The notes under the pieces are model-generated. The model was not told where the DNA came from. It made no database searches and saw nothing but the letters and a program-made list of their open reading frames with translations. A program made the translations under genes and the position numbers. From NCBI GenBank assembly GCA_009778255.1, contig WRKD01000093.1:1-5768 (forward strand): DNA of 5,768 nucleotides, in the 5' to 3' direction. This document shows, piece by piece, positions 1 through 5,764 of this stretch. This DNA comes from Bacillota bacterium (GTDB lineage: Bacteria > Bacillota > Dehalobacteriia > UBA4068). Position 1 is the stretch's first letter. Each line of letters opens with the position of its first letter.

Positions 1-297
1 GATCCCGATACGGACGGCGACGGCGATGCGGACAGCGACGGCGATACCGATAGAAGAAGGGATAACGATACAGACAGGCGCACCGATATTCCCGGTACGC
101 AACCGCCGGGCGGCGGTTTTGATAATATTCCGGAGCCCGCCGAAACGGTAGATATTCCCGAGCCCGATGTGCCTTTGGTGGGCTTTATGCCCAAAACAGG
201 TGAAGCGCCTTTATGGTATAGTGTAGCGCCCGGCTGTGCTTTAATATTGCTTGGCTTAACAATGTTGCTGAAAAGAAAAAAATCAGCGGCGAAATAA
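1..297 (+). CDS. C-terminal part of a sortase-anchored (LPXTG-like) surface protein, 5' truncated by the window edge
   Basis: Reading frame 1 is open from the first base to a TAA at 295-297, giving the last 98 residues of a longer protein. Residues 1-29 are an Asp-rich linker (DPDTDGDGDADSDGDTD, then RRR and more D/T/R). Residues 30-62 are rich in Pro, Gly and Glu, with DIPEP and NIPEP phrases. MPKTG at 63-67 is followed by a hydrophobic stretch (about 71-90) and the tail KRKKSAAK. This is the three-part cell-wall sorting signal of sortase substrates, with Met in place of the usual Leu. In the family, sortase cuts between Thr and Gly and attaches the Thr to peptidoglycan or another protein. 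A sortase gene lies 4.6 kb downstream on the same strand, the obvious candidate partner. The functional N-terminal domains are outside the window, so the role (adhesin, anchor or pilus base) is unknown. Confidence 0.85.
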   Translation, partial: DPDTDGDGDADSDGDTDRRRDNDTDRRTDIPGTQPPGGGFDNIPEPAETVDIPEPDVPLVGFMPKTGEAPLWYSVAPGCALILLGLTMLLKRKKSAAK

Positions 298-303
298 TTA
301 AGG

Positions 304-329
304 TTTCATTGCTATCATAAGCAACGAAA
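304..329 (+). other. Imperfect intercistronic hairpin
   Basis: TTTCATTGCT (304-313) pairs with AGCAACGAAA (320-329) around a 6-nt loop, with a single A-C mismatch. It lies just after the MPKTG-protein stop and before the ribosome binding site of the next gene. A T-rich stretch (AAAAAATTTT) begins only several bases later and starts with A, so this is a weak terminator candidate at best. It could instead be a processing or attenuation point. The structure is seen in the sequence; the function is inferred. Confidence 0.35.
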
Positions 330-356
330 TATAAAAAATTTTAGGGAGGAAATAAC

Positions 357-1439
357 ATGAAAAAGTTGCTACGTAACAAAAGAATGTTTCTGACACTAGT
401 AGCCGGCGTTTTAGTTTTTGTGGCTGTTCTCAGCGCCGGCACCTTCGCCTGGTTCACAGGTAAAGACGCGGTAAAGCTGGAAGGTACTGTTACCACCGCT
501 GCGGTGGCCGTCAATGCGCAAGATATGGAAATTGTTTCTTACGATTTTTATCCCGGTGTTGCTATGAGTATTGCTAATCAAGCTAATTTAGAAGCTATTT
601 ATGGAACAGCAGATCATCAAGCTTTGTATGAAAACTATATGATCAATTTGTATGGCGGCGCAGACCCCGCTTATTTGCATGAAACCGACCCCACCATGCC
701 TTACCCGATTTGTGGCTGGAACCTCAATGCCGCTAAAGGCACTTTCTGGGAAGATTTCCTAACCGGCGTTTATGATTATGATGAAGTACCGGTTACGCCC
801 CCGCCCTTCCTTTTAAGACTTATAAAGAATGCATTGTCTTATGATACAGCTTCCAAAGATATTACCGGCGTTACACCCGGCAGCCTTATCGTTGGAGATT
901 ATTCTTTCGACGTTCTTGATAGCAATATTCCCGTGTATTTTAGGGTGCAAGCCGCCGATTTAGTAACTGTTGACGCTAATGACCAGCCCGTTGCCGTTGC
1001 TTATGAGCAAATGGTAAGGACTGTTATCACCGGTACGCTCATTGATGAAAACGCCTTTATCGCAGCCAGCAAACCTTTCGTTGAGCCTGTTCCGAAAAAG
1101 ACCCCTCCATTTGAAGCAACATTGAAACTGGGCGCGGATGGTTATTATTATTGCAGCCTGCCGCTTTCGCCTTATTATGCATGGAATGTTCAGGTCAAAC
1201 ATGACATATATCTCTATGGCGGCGCCAATGGAAACGATGTACAAAACACCAAACTCTATTTTGCCAATACCACCGGCGATGACGAGCTTGAAGTTGAAGT
1301 TATCCAGGCCAGCAACAATGCGGTTTATTTTGCCGATGAATGGAAAGACGTAGCCGGCTTACCGGGCGAATTCTTTGTAGAATATATTTCCGATGCATAC
1401 GGAATGTATAAATTCATGCTTGAACACATTTATAAATAA
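357..1439 (+). CDS. TasA/camelysin-like secreted protein with SipW-cognate signal peptide (subunit 1)
   Basis: The 360-aa product starts with basic MKKLLRNKR, a hydrophobic core at about 10-26, and SAGTFAWFTGKDA at 26-38. This closely resembles the Bacillus TasA and CalY class of signal peptide, which is cut by SipW just before or inside the xWFT/xxFND segment; the mature protein probably begins near residue 32-33. I see no further membrane segment and no sorting motif, so it is presumably released and assembles without covalent anchoring. Residues 192-196 (PVYFR), 270-276 (DGYYYCS) and 314-325 (EVIQASNNAVYF) have counterparts in the next gene. A strong site, GGGAGGA at 344-350, lies 6 bp before the ATG and fixes the start. 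The gene follows the MPKTG-protein stop by 59 bp and is followed by a stable hairpin. It has no acidic or Gly/Asn tail and may be the main structural subunit. The exact family is not certain; it could be one of the broader groups of alternate-signal exported proteins. Confidence 0.75.
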   Translation: MKKLLRNKRMFLTLVAGVLVFVAVLSAGTFAWFTGKDAVKLEGTVTTAAVAVNAQDMEIVSYDFYPGVAMSIANQANLEAIYGTADHQALYENYMINLYGGADPAYLHETDPTMPYPICGWNLNAAKGTFWEDFLTGVYDYDEVPVTPPPFLLRLIKNALSYDTASKDITGVTPGSLIVGDYSFDVLDSNIPVYFRVQAADLVTVDANDQPVAVAYEQMVRTVITGTLIDENAFIAASKPFVEPVPKKTPPFEATLKLGADGYYYCSLPLSPYYAWNVQVKHDIYLYGGANGNDVQNTKLYFANTTGDDELEVEVIQASNNAVYFADEWKDVAGLPGEFFVEYISDAYGMYKFMLEHIYK

Positions 1440-1466
1440 TTCATTTATTTATAGTAGTCACCCATT

Positions 1467-1498
1467 GCCGCCGCCTATATGGTAGTATAGGCGGCGGC
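1467..1498 (+). other. Perfect 13-bp GC-rich intercistronic hairpin, no U-tract
   Basis: GCCGCCGCCTATA (1467-1479) and TATAGGCGGCGGC (1486-1498) are exact reverse complements around the 6-nt loop TGGTAG. The next bases are TACACCCCTTAATT, so the T-run of an intrinsic terminator is missing; the other strand lacks one too. It sits between the stop of subunit 1 and the ribosome binding site of subunit 2. A likely role is to protect the 3' end of the subunit 1 message or to cause partial termination, making subunit 1 more abundant than the genes after it. That role is inference. Confidence 0.7.
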
Positions 1499-1525
1499 TA
1501 CACCCCTTAATTCCCGGGCCGACGG

Positions 1526-1532
1526 AAGGAGG
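1526..1532 (+). promoter_or_regulatory. Strong ribosome binding site deciding a TTG start
   Basis: AAGGAGG ends 8 bases before TTG at 1541. It is a near-perfect Shine-Dalgarno sequence. It supports the TTG as the real start of subunit 2, as does the basic N-terminus followed by a membrane segment that this start yields. Confidence 0.85.
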
Positions 1533-1540
1533 AATTTTCC

Positions 1541-2725
1541 TTGTCATTTAATAATTTACGCAAGCATATTACAAAACGAGTCATTTATATCGGCCTTAAT
1601 GTATTAGCTTGCCTGGTGTTTTGTATATTGGTACTGGGCCAGCACGCATCCGGGTTTTTTTGGGGCTCTTCATCTGCTTCTACTACAGCCAATTCTATTT
1701 TACAGGCTGCCGATATTAAACTGGAGCTAACGGATTATTCCGAAAATCAGGTTATTAATTTTCTGGATACCAAACCTGCTATTCAGAATCAAATAGATTT
1801 ACTTACTGAAATAGATTCCTTCAATGAGCAGGAAGGAATAGACGAGTTTTTTACTGCTTGGTGCATTGATAATTTACCGGTAGAAAACAATGATGAACTT
1901 ATAGAATCGGAAACTGCTGCGCAGTTTTCTATATTACAACGCAGCTATACATTTAAAAATATATCCAAAGCACCGGTGTATTTTAGAATAGACCGCGCCG
2001 GGGTAACTAATGGCATGAATATAGCATTAGCCGCTTTCTGGAACAGAGGCGTCGGCACAGAGCAAAGTGTTTTTCCTTATGACTCTGAAAGTGGCTTTTA
2101 TTATCATAGAGCTCCCTTGTTTGTGGGACAAGATATTACCATTACATTTATTGCCTTTATTCTAAATACCGGCGGGGCTAGTGGCAGTTTCGATTTTCGT
2201 CCGGTATTTGCCGAAATTATTCAAGCTACCAATAATGCCGTATTTATGGCCGAGGGTTGGAAAAGTTTTGCGCCAGAGCTTATGCAATATGTAGCAATAG
2301 CTCCAGAGGACATTACCGACGGCGGCGGTGGTGGCGATTTAGAACAAGATAATGACGACCCTATAAAGAATGGCGGTAATAATGGCGAGGGCAATGGTCA
2401 GGGCAATAATGGCGGAACCAATAATGGCGGTACCAATAATGGTAACGGCAATGAGCAGGGTAATAATGGCGGAACCAATAATGGCGGTACCAATAATGGT
2501 AACGGCAATGAGCAGGGTAATAATGGCGGAACCAATAATGGCGGAACCAATAACGGTAACGGCAATGAGCAGGGCAATAATGACGAAACAAATAATAACG
2601 GCGGCGATATTGGCAACGAAAATGGCCAAAACGAAAATGAGCAAGCTAATAATAGCTTAAATGATTTAAGCGAAAATAATGAAGTGAGCTATAACAGCGA
2701 AGTTGACAGTGGAGTATTGGAATAA
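1541..2725 (+). CDS. SipW-pathway secreted protein with Gly/Asn-rich repeat tail (subunit 2)
   Basis: The 394-aa product uses a TTG start. The N-terminus has basic residues (RKHITKR, 7-13), a hydrophobic core at about 14-33, and GQHASGFFWGSSSAST (33-48), a loose match to the GTFAWFT-type cleavage region of subunit 1. The folded part runs to about residue 258 and shares PVYFR (near 147), SGFYYHRAPL (near 185) and EIIQATNNAVFMAEGWK (225-241) with subunit 1, so the two look like diverged paralogues. From residue 260 the chain turns low-complexity: five glycines, an Asp-rich patch, then Gly/Asn/Thr repeats (288-344) and an Asn/Glu-rich end. There is no sorting motif or C-terminal membrane segment. 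The tail is probably flexible and exposed, acting as a spacer or matrix-binding extension. The signal peptidase gene follows after 22 bp, which fits joint expression. The family assignment is inferred from motifs only. Confidence 0.68.
   Translation: MSFNNLRKHITKRVIYIGLNVLACLVFCILVLGQHASGFFWGSSSASTTANSILQAADIKLELTDYSENQVINFLDTKPAIQNQIDLLTEIDSFNEQEGIDEFFTAWCIDNLPVENNDELIESETAAQFSILQRSYTFKNISKAPVYFRIDRAGVTNGMNIALAAFWNRGVGTEQSVFPYDSESGFYYHRAPLFVGQDITITFIAFILNTGGASGSFDFRPVFAEIIQATNNAVFMAEGWKSFAPELMQYVAIAPEDITDGGGGGDLEQDNDDPIKNGGNNGEGNGQGNNGGTNNGGTNNGNGNEQGNNGGTNNGGTNNGNGNEQGNNGGTNNGGTNNGNGNEQGNNDETNNNGGDIGNENGQNENEQANNSLNDLSENNEVSYNSEVDSGVLE
2402..2572 (+). repeat. Three tandem 57-bp units coding a 19-residue Gly/Asn/Thr repeat
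   Basis: Units are 2402-2458, 2459-2515 and 2516-2572, each coding GNNGGTNNGGTNNGNGNEQ. By direct comparison, unit 2 differs from unit 1 at one base and unit 3 from unit 2 at two; all changes are silent. Degenerate partial units flank the array (about 2372-2401 and 2573-2596). The period is a multiple of three, so a gain or loss of units would keep the frame. Near-identical units suggest recent duplication by slippage or recombination. Confidence 0.95.
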
Positions 2726-2736
2726 TAATAACCGTT

Positions 2737-2740
2737 GGGA
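2737..2740 (+). promoter_or_regulatory. Weak ribosome binding site favouring the ATG start of the signal peptidase
   Basis: GGGA (within TTGGGA) lies 7 bases before ATG at 2748. It is modest, but the in-frame upstream alternatives (TTG at 2703, GTG at 2709) have no better site and lie inside the subunit 2 gene. Translational coupling from the stop at 2725 could help initiation. Confidence 0.5.
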
Positions 2741-2747
2741 CATTTTT

Positions 2748-3506
2748 ATGAAAAACTTAGGGTATTATACTGTGAGAACATTTAGCCTTATTTTAACAAT
2801 ATGTTTAGTACTGGTCTGCTTGTTCTTTGGCTATCTTTATTATTGCAGCATAGCTCATATGGAAGTTCCGAAATTGGGTCCTTTTAGAGTATATATGGTG
2901 CTTTCTCCTAGTATGACTCCGGTATTTAATATGGATGATGCAGTTATTATCTGTAATACAAATACCGATAAACTTGAGCCGGGAGATATTATTTGTTTTA
3001 CTGCCTTTGAAAACAATGCTGTTATTACCCATAGAATAACAAATAAAGAGATAACCGCACATGGTTATGAATTTAGAACTAAGGGCGATAATGTTAGCGA
3101 TGAAGATGTATTCGTTACGCCACAAGACCGCATTATTGGCAAGTATATTATGCGTATTCCCAAGCTACAAACTTTTCTAGATTTAACGAAGCAAAAGCCC
3201 TATATTTTGGTAGGACTTGTAGTTTTAATTTTATTGATACAGTTTTTATGTGGAGTAGCGGAAAGAAAGTTTAAGCCTGTTATTGCAGATAATATTCAGG
3301 TAGAAGCAGTTTCAGCTAATGAAGATAGTACGCAACTTACAGCCGAGCAGCAACAATTGTTAATAGAACAGCAGCAAGCCGTAATAGAGCAACAGCGTGC
3401 TATGCTAGAACAGCAAATGGCCATGGCTCAGCAAGTACAGAATGTGGATACTGAAAGCTGGAATAAAGAAAAAGGGAGTACCAGCCATGAAACGGATAAA
3501 GACTAA
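2748..3506 (+). CDS. sipW: SipW-type signal peptidase I with glutamine-rich C-terminal heptad tail
   Basis: The 252-aa membrane protease removes signal peptides from exported proteins. A first membrane segment spans about 12-32. The catalytic motif LSPSM has its nucleophile at Ser55. THRI places His95 where bacterial-type peptidases have Lys, which marks the ER/archaeal/SipW branch. KGDN (Asp114) and the nearby Asp118/Asp120 supply the conserved acidic region, and a second membrane segment spans about 151-168. Residues 200-227 are four exact heptads starting with EQQ (EQQQLLI, EQQQAVI, EQQRAML, EQQMAMA), followed by a polar tail; with two membrane segments this tail should lie in the cytoplasm. 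Such a tail is absent from the shorter Bacillus SipW (about 190 aa). The neighbours are three proteins with candidate SipW-type signals, its probable substrates. I chose ATG 2748; a TTG at 2703 would add 15 residues. The gene overlaps the next one by 20 bp, indicating coupled translation. Confidence 0.93.
   Translation: MKNLGYYTVRTFSLILTICLVLVCLFFGYLYYCSIAHMEVPKLGPFRVYMVLSPSMTPVFNMDDAVIICNTNTDKLEPGDIICFTAFENNAVITHRITNKEITAHGYEFRTKGDNVSDEDVFVTPQDRIIGKYIMRIPKLQTFLDLTKQKPYILVGLVVLILLIQFLCGVAERKFKPVIADNIQVEAVSANEDSTQLTAEQQQLLIEQQQAVIEQQRAMLEQQMAMAQQVQNVDTESWNKEKGSTSHETDKD
3474..3478 (+). promoter_or_regulatory. Ribosome binding site deciding the ATG start at 3487
   Basis: GGGAG inside AAAGGGAG ends 8 bases before ATG 3487. 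The longer in-frame start at 3442 has no comparable site and would place MWILKAGIKKKGVPA before an already complete signal peptide. The site lies inside the signal peptidase coding region. Confidence 0.8.
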
Positions 3507-4836
3507 AACAATATTACTAGCCGTATGTATGCTTTTATTACTATTGTTTACAGCAAATACGGCGCTTTCAGACGGATGGTTCTCTGCTAGAGTGGAGCTT
3601 GAAGTCTCTCCCTCTCGTTCAGCGAACAATCAATTTTTATCTATTGGCAGTATTGGCGATACTACTACTCTTAGCTGCCACAATAAACCCGAGCGTTTAT
3701 CGCTAGACAGCGATCTAACGAATCAGCTACTCGATTTAGCCAGTGCAGGTTCTTATAAAGAAGCAGAAGACGTGTTTAAAGAATCTGTGGCTACTTTAGC
3801 TTTGGCAAAAGATAATGACGATAGCGAAACTAATGAGTATGGGTATTATGCTTATAGGGTAACCTATGAATTAGAATATAAAAATGATGATGCCAATGCT
3901 TTGAACGCTTTTATTAGATTAAAACCTGGCAGTAATTATGCAAATGCTATAGTTCCCGGTATTTTTGCGTTACAAATGCTTAATTATAAAGATGAGCGCG
4001 GTAATTTAAATGAACTTGAACGGCTTAATATTAAGAATCAAGGGTCGGCTTATTATTATCCGCAAGAGTTATCTCCTAATGAAAAAGTAGAGTTAGAATA
4101 TACTGTGTTTTTACATTTGTCTGCTATGCGAGATCTTGATTTTGATAATTTATTCAGCCTTGATGTAATTCAGGTCGATAATAACGCCTCTGCTGTATTA
4201 TGGAATGTTAAGATCGTAGATAAAGAGGTAACTGTTTATGATAAAGCTCTATTAAATGATATATCATATTGCCGCTTTAGTATAGATTTCGAGTGGACAA
4301 TGGAAGAACTAGAGGAGCTTGAAGAGTTACTAGCTGAAAATGATTTGATGTTTGAAAATGTATTTGTTAATGAATTATTGGTTGACGAAGAAATGGTTGA
4401 AGATGAAGAGCTGTTAGAGGAAGAAATTGTACTTGAAGAAGAAATATTTATGGTAGAAGAAGAGAATCTAATTGAGGAAGTACTAGAAGAAGAAACTGTT
4501 GAAGAAGTGTTGGAAGAAGAAAATGTTGAAGAACTACTAACTGAAGCGCAGAGTATTATTGAAGTAATTGAAACATATACCAAAGATAGTTCAGAGCTTA
4601 ATGAACATAATAATGAAAATAATAATAGCGCCGACCCAGATACCGATGGAGGCATAGATAAAGACAGCGCCGGCGCTATGGCCGATGATGACGACGACAA
4701 TGATCTTGCTTTTTCTGCTTCTGGTGCTGCTCCTTTTGCCGAGTTCCCTGAAGAAGAAAACAATTCTTCCTCTGATTATTTTTTGGAAATTGCGGAAATC
4801 GACTATAATGGTTTTTTTAGTATAAAAGTTTGCTAA
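3487..4836 (+). CDS. Secreted protein with glutamate-rich segment (subunit 3, diverged member of the SipW-cargo set)
   Basis: The 449-aa product begins MKRIKTK, has a hydrophobic core at about 9-27, and then SDGWFSARVELEV (28-40), recalling the WFT region of subunit 1; this suggests export and cleavage by the adjacent peptidase. The likely folded part runs from about 33 to 268 and contains DVIQVDNNASAVLW (226-239), similar to the EVIQASNNAVYF signature of the other two proteins. Residues 273-349 hold 35 Glu in 77 positions (hand count) and no Lys or Arg, including two 9-residue copies, EEVLEEETV (330-338) and EEVLEEENV (339-347). The rest is Asn/Asp-rich with five consecutive Asp at 400-404, and ends in Cys449. 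Other cysteines beyond the signal are Cys64 and Cys262. I see no sorting motif or C-terminal membrane segment. It could be a minor or accessory subunit comparable in role to TapA, or a cation-binding matrix protein; neither is shown by the sequence. Confidence 0.6.
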   Translation: MKRIKTKTILLAVCMLLLLLFTANTALSDGWFSARVELEVSPSRSANNQFLSIGSIGDTTTLSCHNKPERLSLDSDLTNQLLDLASAGSYKEAEDVFKESVATLALAKDNDDSETNEYGYYAYRVTYELEYKNDDANALNAFIRLKPGSNYANAIVPGIFALQMLNYKDERGNLNELERLNIKNQGSAYYYPQELSPNEKVELEYTVFLHLSAMRDLDFDNLFSLDVIQVDNNASAVLWNVKIVDKEVTVYDKALLNDISYCRFSIDFEWTMEELEELEELLAENDLMFENVFVNELLVDEEMVEDEELLEEEIVLEEEIFMVEEENLIEEVLEEETVEEVLEEENVEELLTEAQSIIEVIETYTKDSSELNEHNNENNNSADPDTDGGIDKDSAGAMADDDDDNDLAFSASGAAPFAEFPEEENNSSSDYFLEIAEIDYNGFFSIKVC

Positions 4837-4917
4837 GTTGTATTGAGCATAAGCCGAGTACGCTGTATTAAACAGAAGTAAATCAATAAAGATTTAGATT
4901 AAATTATTAAGATTTGC

Positions 4918-4921
4918 AGGA
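4918..4921 (+). promoter_or_regulatory. Ribosome binding site for the GTG-start sortase
   Basis: AGGA (in GCAGGAAAA) ends 9 bases before GTG 4931. It is moderate in strength. The GTG start yields a basic MIKKLLSKKITK followed directly by a membrane segment, as expected for a sortase. Confidence 0.6.
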
Positions 4922-4930
4922 AAACGACCC

Positions 4931-5617
4931 GTGATCAAAAAACTATTAAGCAAAAAAATAACCAAGTATATAGCCGTTGTTTTGATTTTTATAGGGCTTT
5001 ATCTGGTTTTTAGGCCAAGCTATATAGCTTGGCGTTTTAATAAAGTGCAAGATAATATGCTAGCTACCTGGAAATCTACCAGCGAGTTTCATAAAGAAAC
5101 CGAACATGCAACATGGCATAGTTCGGTTGCTGTTGTAGGCGAAATTGTTGATGATGTATGGGAAGAGGATACAAATCCCTCTATAGACCTCGATTACATA
5201 ATTAATAATATGGATGGCATAATTAGTATAGAAAAAATTAATCTATATGTGCCAATAATTAATAGATATACAATAAATAATTTAAATATTTCTGTTTGTT
5301 CAGTAATAGAAAAAAATAGAATGGGTCAAATTGGAAATTATGTAATAGCTGGCCATAGAAGCCGCATTCGCGGTAGGCATTTTAATAGATTGATAGAACT
5401 AAAAGCAGATGATTTGATCATAACTGAAAATAAGGAAGCAAAATATACTTATAAAGTAACCGATGTTTTTCTGGTTTCACCAGATGATATCTGGGTAATG
5501 AAAAATGATGGTAATAAAAAAATAATTACTCTAATAACTTGTGATTATCGTACAACACCCACGGGCCGTTTAATTGTTCGGGGAGAACTGATCAATACTG
5601 AAGCTGTAAACAACTAA
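4931..5617 (+). CDS. Sortase (LPXTG-type transpeptidase)
   Basis: The 228-aa membrane-anchored cysteine transpeptidase cuts sorting signals between Thr and Gly and joins the protein to peptidoglycan or another acceptor. One N-terminal membrane segment (about 13-27) follows a basic leader. A variable linker leads to the catalytic beta-barrel at about 97-221. All three active-site residues are visible: His142 in VIAGHRS, Cys204 in TLITC and Arg213 in GRLIVRGEL, nine residues after the Cys, the same spacing as in TLVTC...HRLLVRG sortases. There is no C-terminal membrane segment, which argues against the pilus-polymerising class C form; class A or D is more likely but not settled. The start is GTG, 94 bp after subunit 3, and the gene is very AT-rich. 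The only sorting signal in the window is the MPKTG of the truncated first gene, the likely substrate. It is probably part of the same operon, although the 94-bp gap could hold its own promoter. Confidence 0.95.
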   Translation: MIKKLLSKKITKYIAVVLIFIGLYLVFRPSYIAWRFNKVQDNMLATWKSTSEFHKETEHATWHSSVAVVGEIVDDVWEEDTNPSIDLDYIINNMDGIISIEKINLYVPIINRYTINNLNISVCSVIEKNRMGQIGNYVIAGHRSRIRGRHFNRLIELKADDLIITENKEAKYTYKVTDVFLVSPDDIWVMKNDGNKKIITLITCDYRTTPTGRLIVRGELINTEAVNN

Positions 5618-5618
5618 A

Positions 5619-5633
5619 GCGGCTTTCAGCCGC
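5619..5633 (+). terminator. Small GC-rich hairpin directly after the sortase stop
   Basis: GCGGCT (5619-5624) and AGCCGC (5628-5633) are perfect complements with a TTC loop, starting two bases after the TAA. No T-run follows (AAGTGTTGAG), so intrinsic termination is doubtful. It may be the first of the hairpin series further downstream or a 3'-end stabiliser. Confidence 0.4.
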
Positions 5634-5635
5634 AA

Positions 5636-5656
5636 GTGTTGAGTGTTGAGTGTTGA
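5636..5656 (+). repeat. Three perfect copies of the heptamer GTGTTGA
   Basis: Copies are at 5636-5642, 5643-5649 and 5650-5656, exact and head to tail, in non-coding DNA after the last gene. Short tandem heptamers like this are found in intergenic DNA of various bacteria and can vary in number. No function is apparent. Confidence 0.9.
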
Positions 5657-5764
5657 CCTCCCAGGCTTTTGCCTGAGGAAAAGCCAAAATCTTTGATTTT
5701 GAGCTTTACCTACGTGCAGTATCTGTGACTTTGCGAAGCAAAGGCCAGACAAATGCCTACGGCA
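5657..5764. repeat. Chain of four short hairpins in the non-coding 3' end
   Basis: Four dyads follow each other. CCTC-CC-AGGC (5657-5666) pairs with GCCTGAGG (5671-5678) around TTTT, with a 2-nt bulge. AAAGC-C-AAAATC (5680-5691) pairs with GATTTT-GA-GCTTT (5695-5707) around TTT, with an internal mismatch. CTTTGC (5729-5734) pairs with GCAAAG (5738-5743) around GAA. TGCC (5754-5757) pairs with GGCA (5761-5764) around TAC. None has a T-run typical of a terminator. CCTACG occurs twice (5709-5714 and 5756-5761). The block runs to the window edge and may continue. It resembles a dispersed palindromic repeat more than a gene; this is inference. Confidence 0.6.

Noticed and set aside
309..335. Possible promoter TTGCTA ... 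TATAAA before subunit 1
   Set aside because: The 15-bp spacing is short, the first box is poor, and it coincides with a hairpin; the AT-rich leader alone explains it.
2402..2572. CRISPR-like array
   Set aside because: The units are directly adjacent with no spacers and are in frame within a coding region.
2339..2660. Open frames on both strands across the Gly/Asn repeat region
   Set aside because: They mirror the 57-bp repeat in other frames, are themselves periodic, and lack ribosome binding sites; the + frame of subunit 2 explains the DNA.
3442..3486. Upstream in-frame ATG for subunit 3
   Set aside because: There is no ribosome binding site, it lies deep inside the peptidase gene, and it would add 15 residues before a complete signal peptide.
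4236..4763. Minus-strand 175-codon serine-rich open frame
   Set aside because: It is the antisense of the GAA/GAG-rich segment, which reads as serine codons in that frame and naturally lacks stops.
4843..4871. Possible promoter TTGAGC - 17 bp - TATTAA before the sortase
   Set aside because: Each box matches only four of six consensus bases in AT-rich DNA, so it is not distinguishable from chance.
5570..5752. Minus-strand 60-codon open frame at the 3' end
   Set aside because: It runs through the heptamer repeat and hairpins and into the sortase 3' end, with no recognisable domain.
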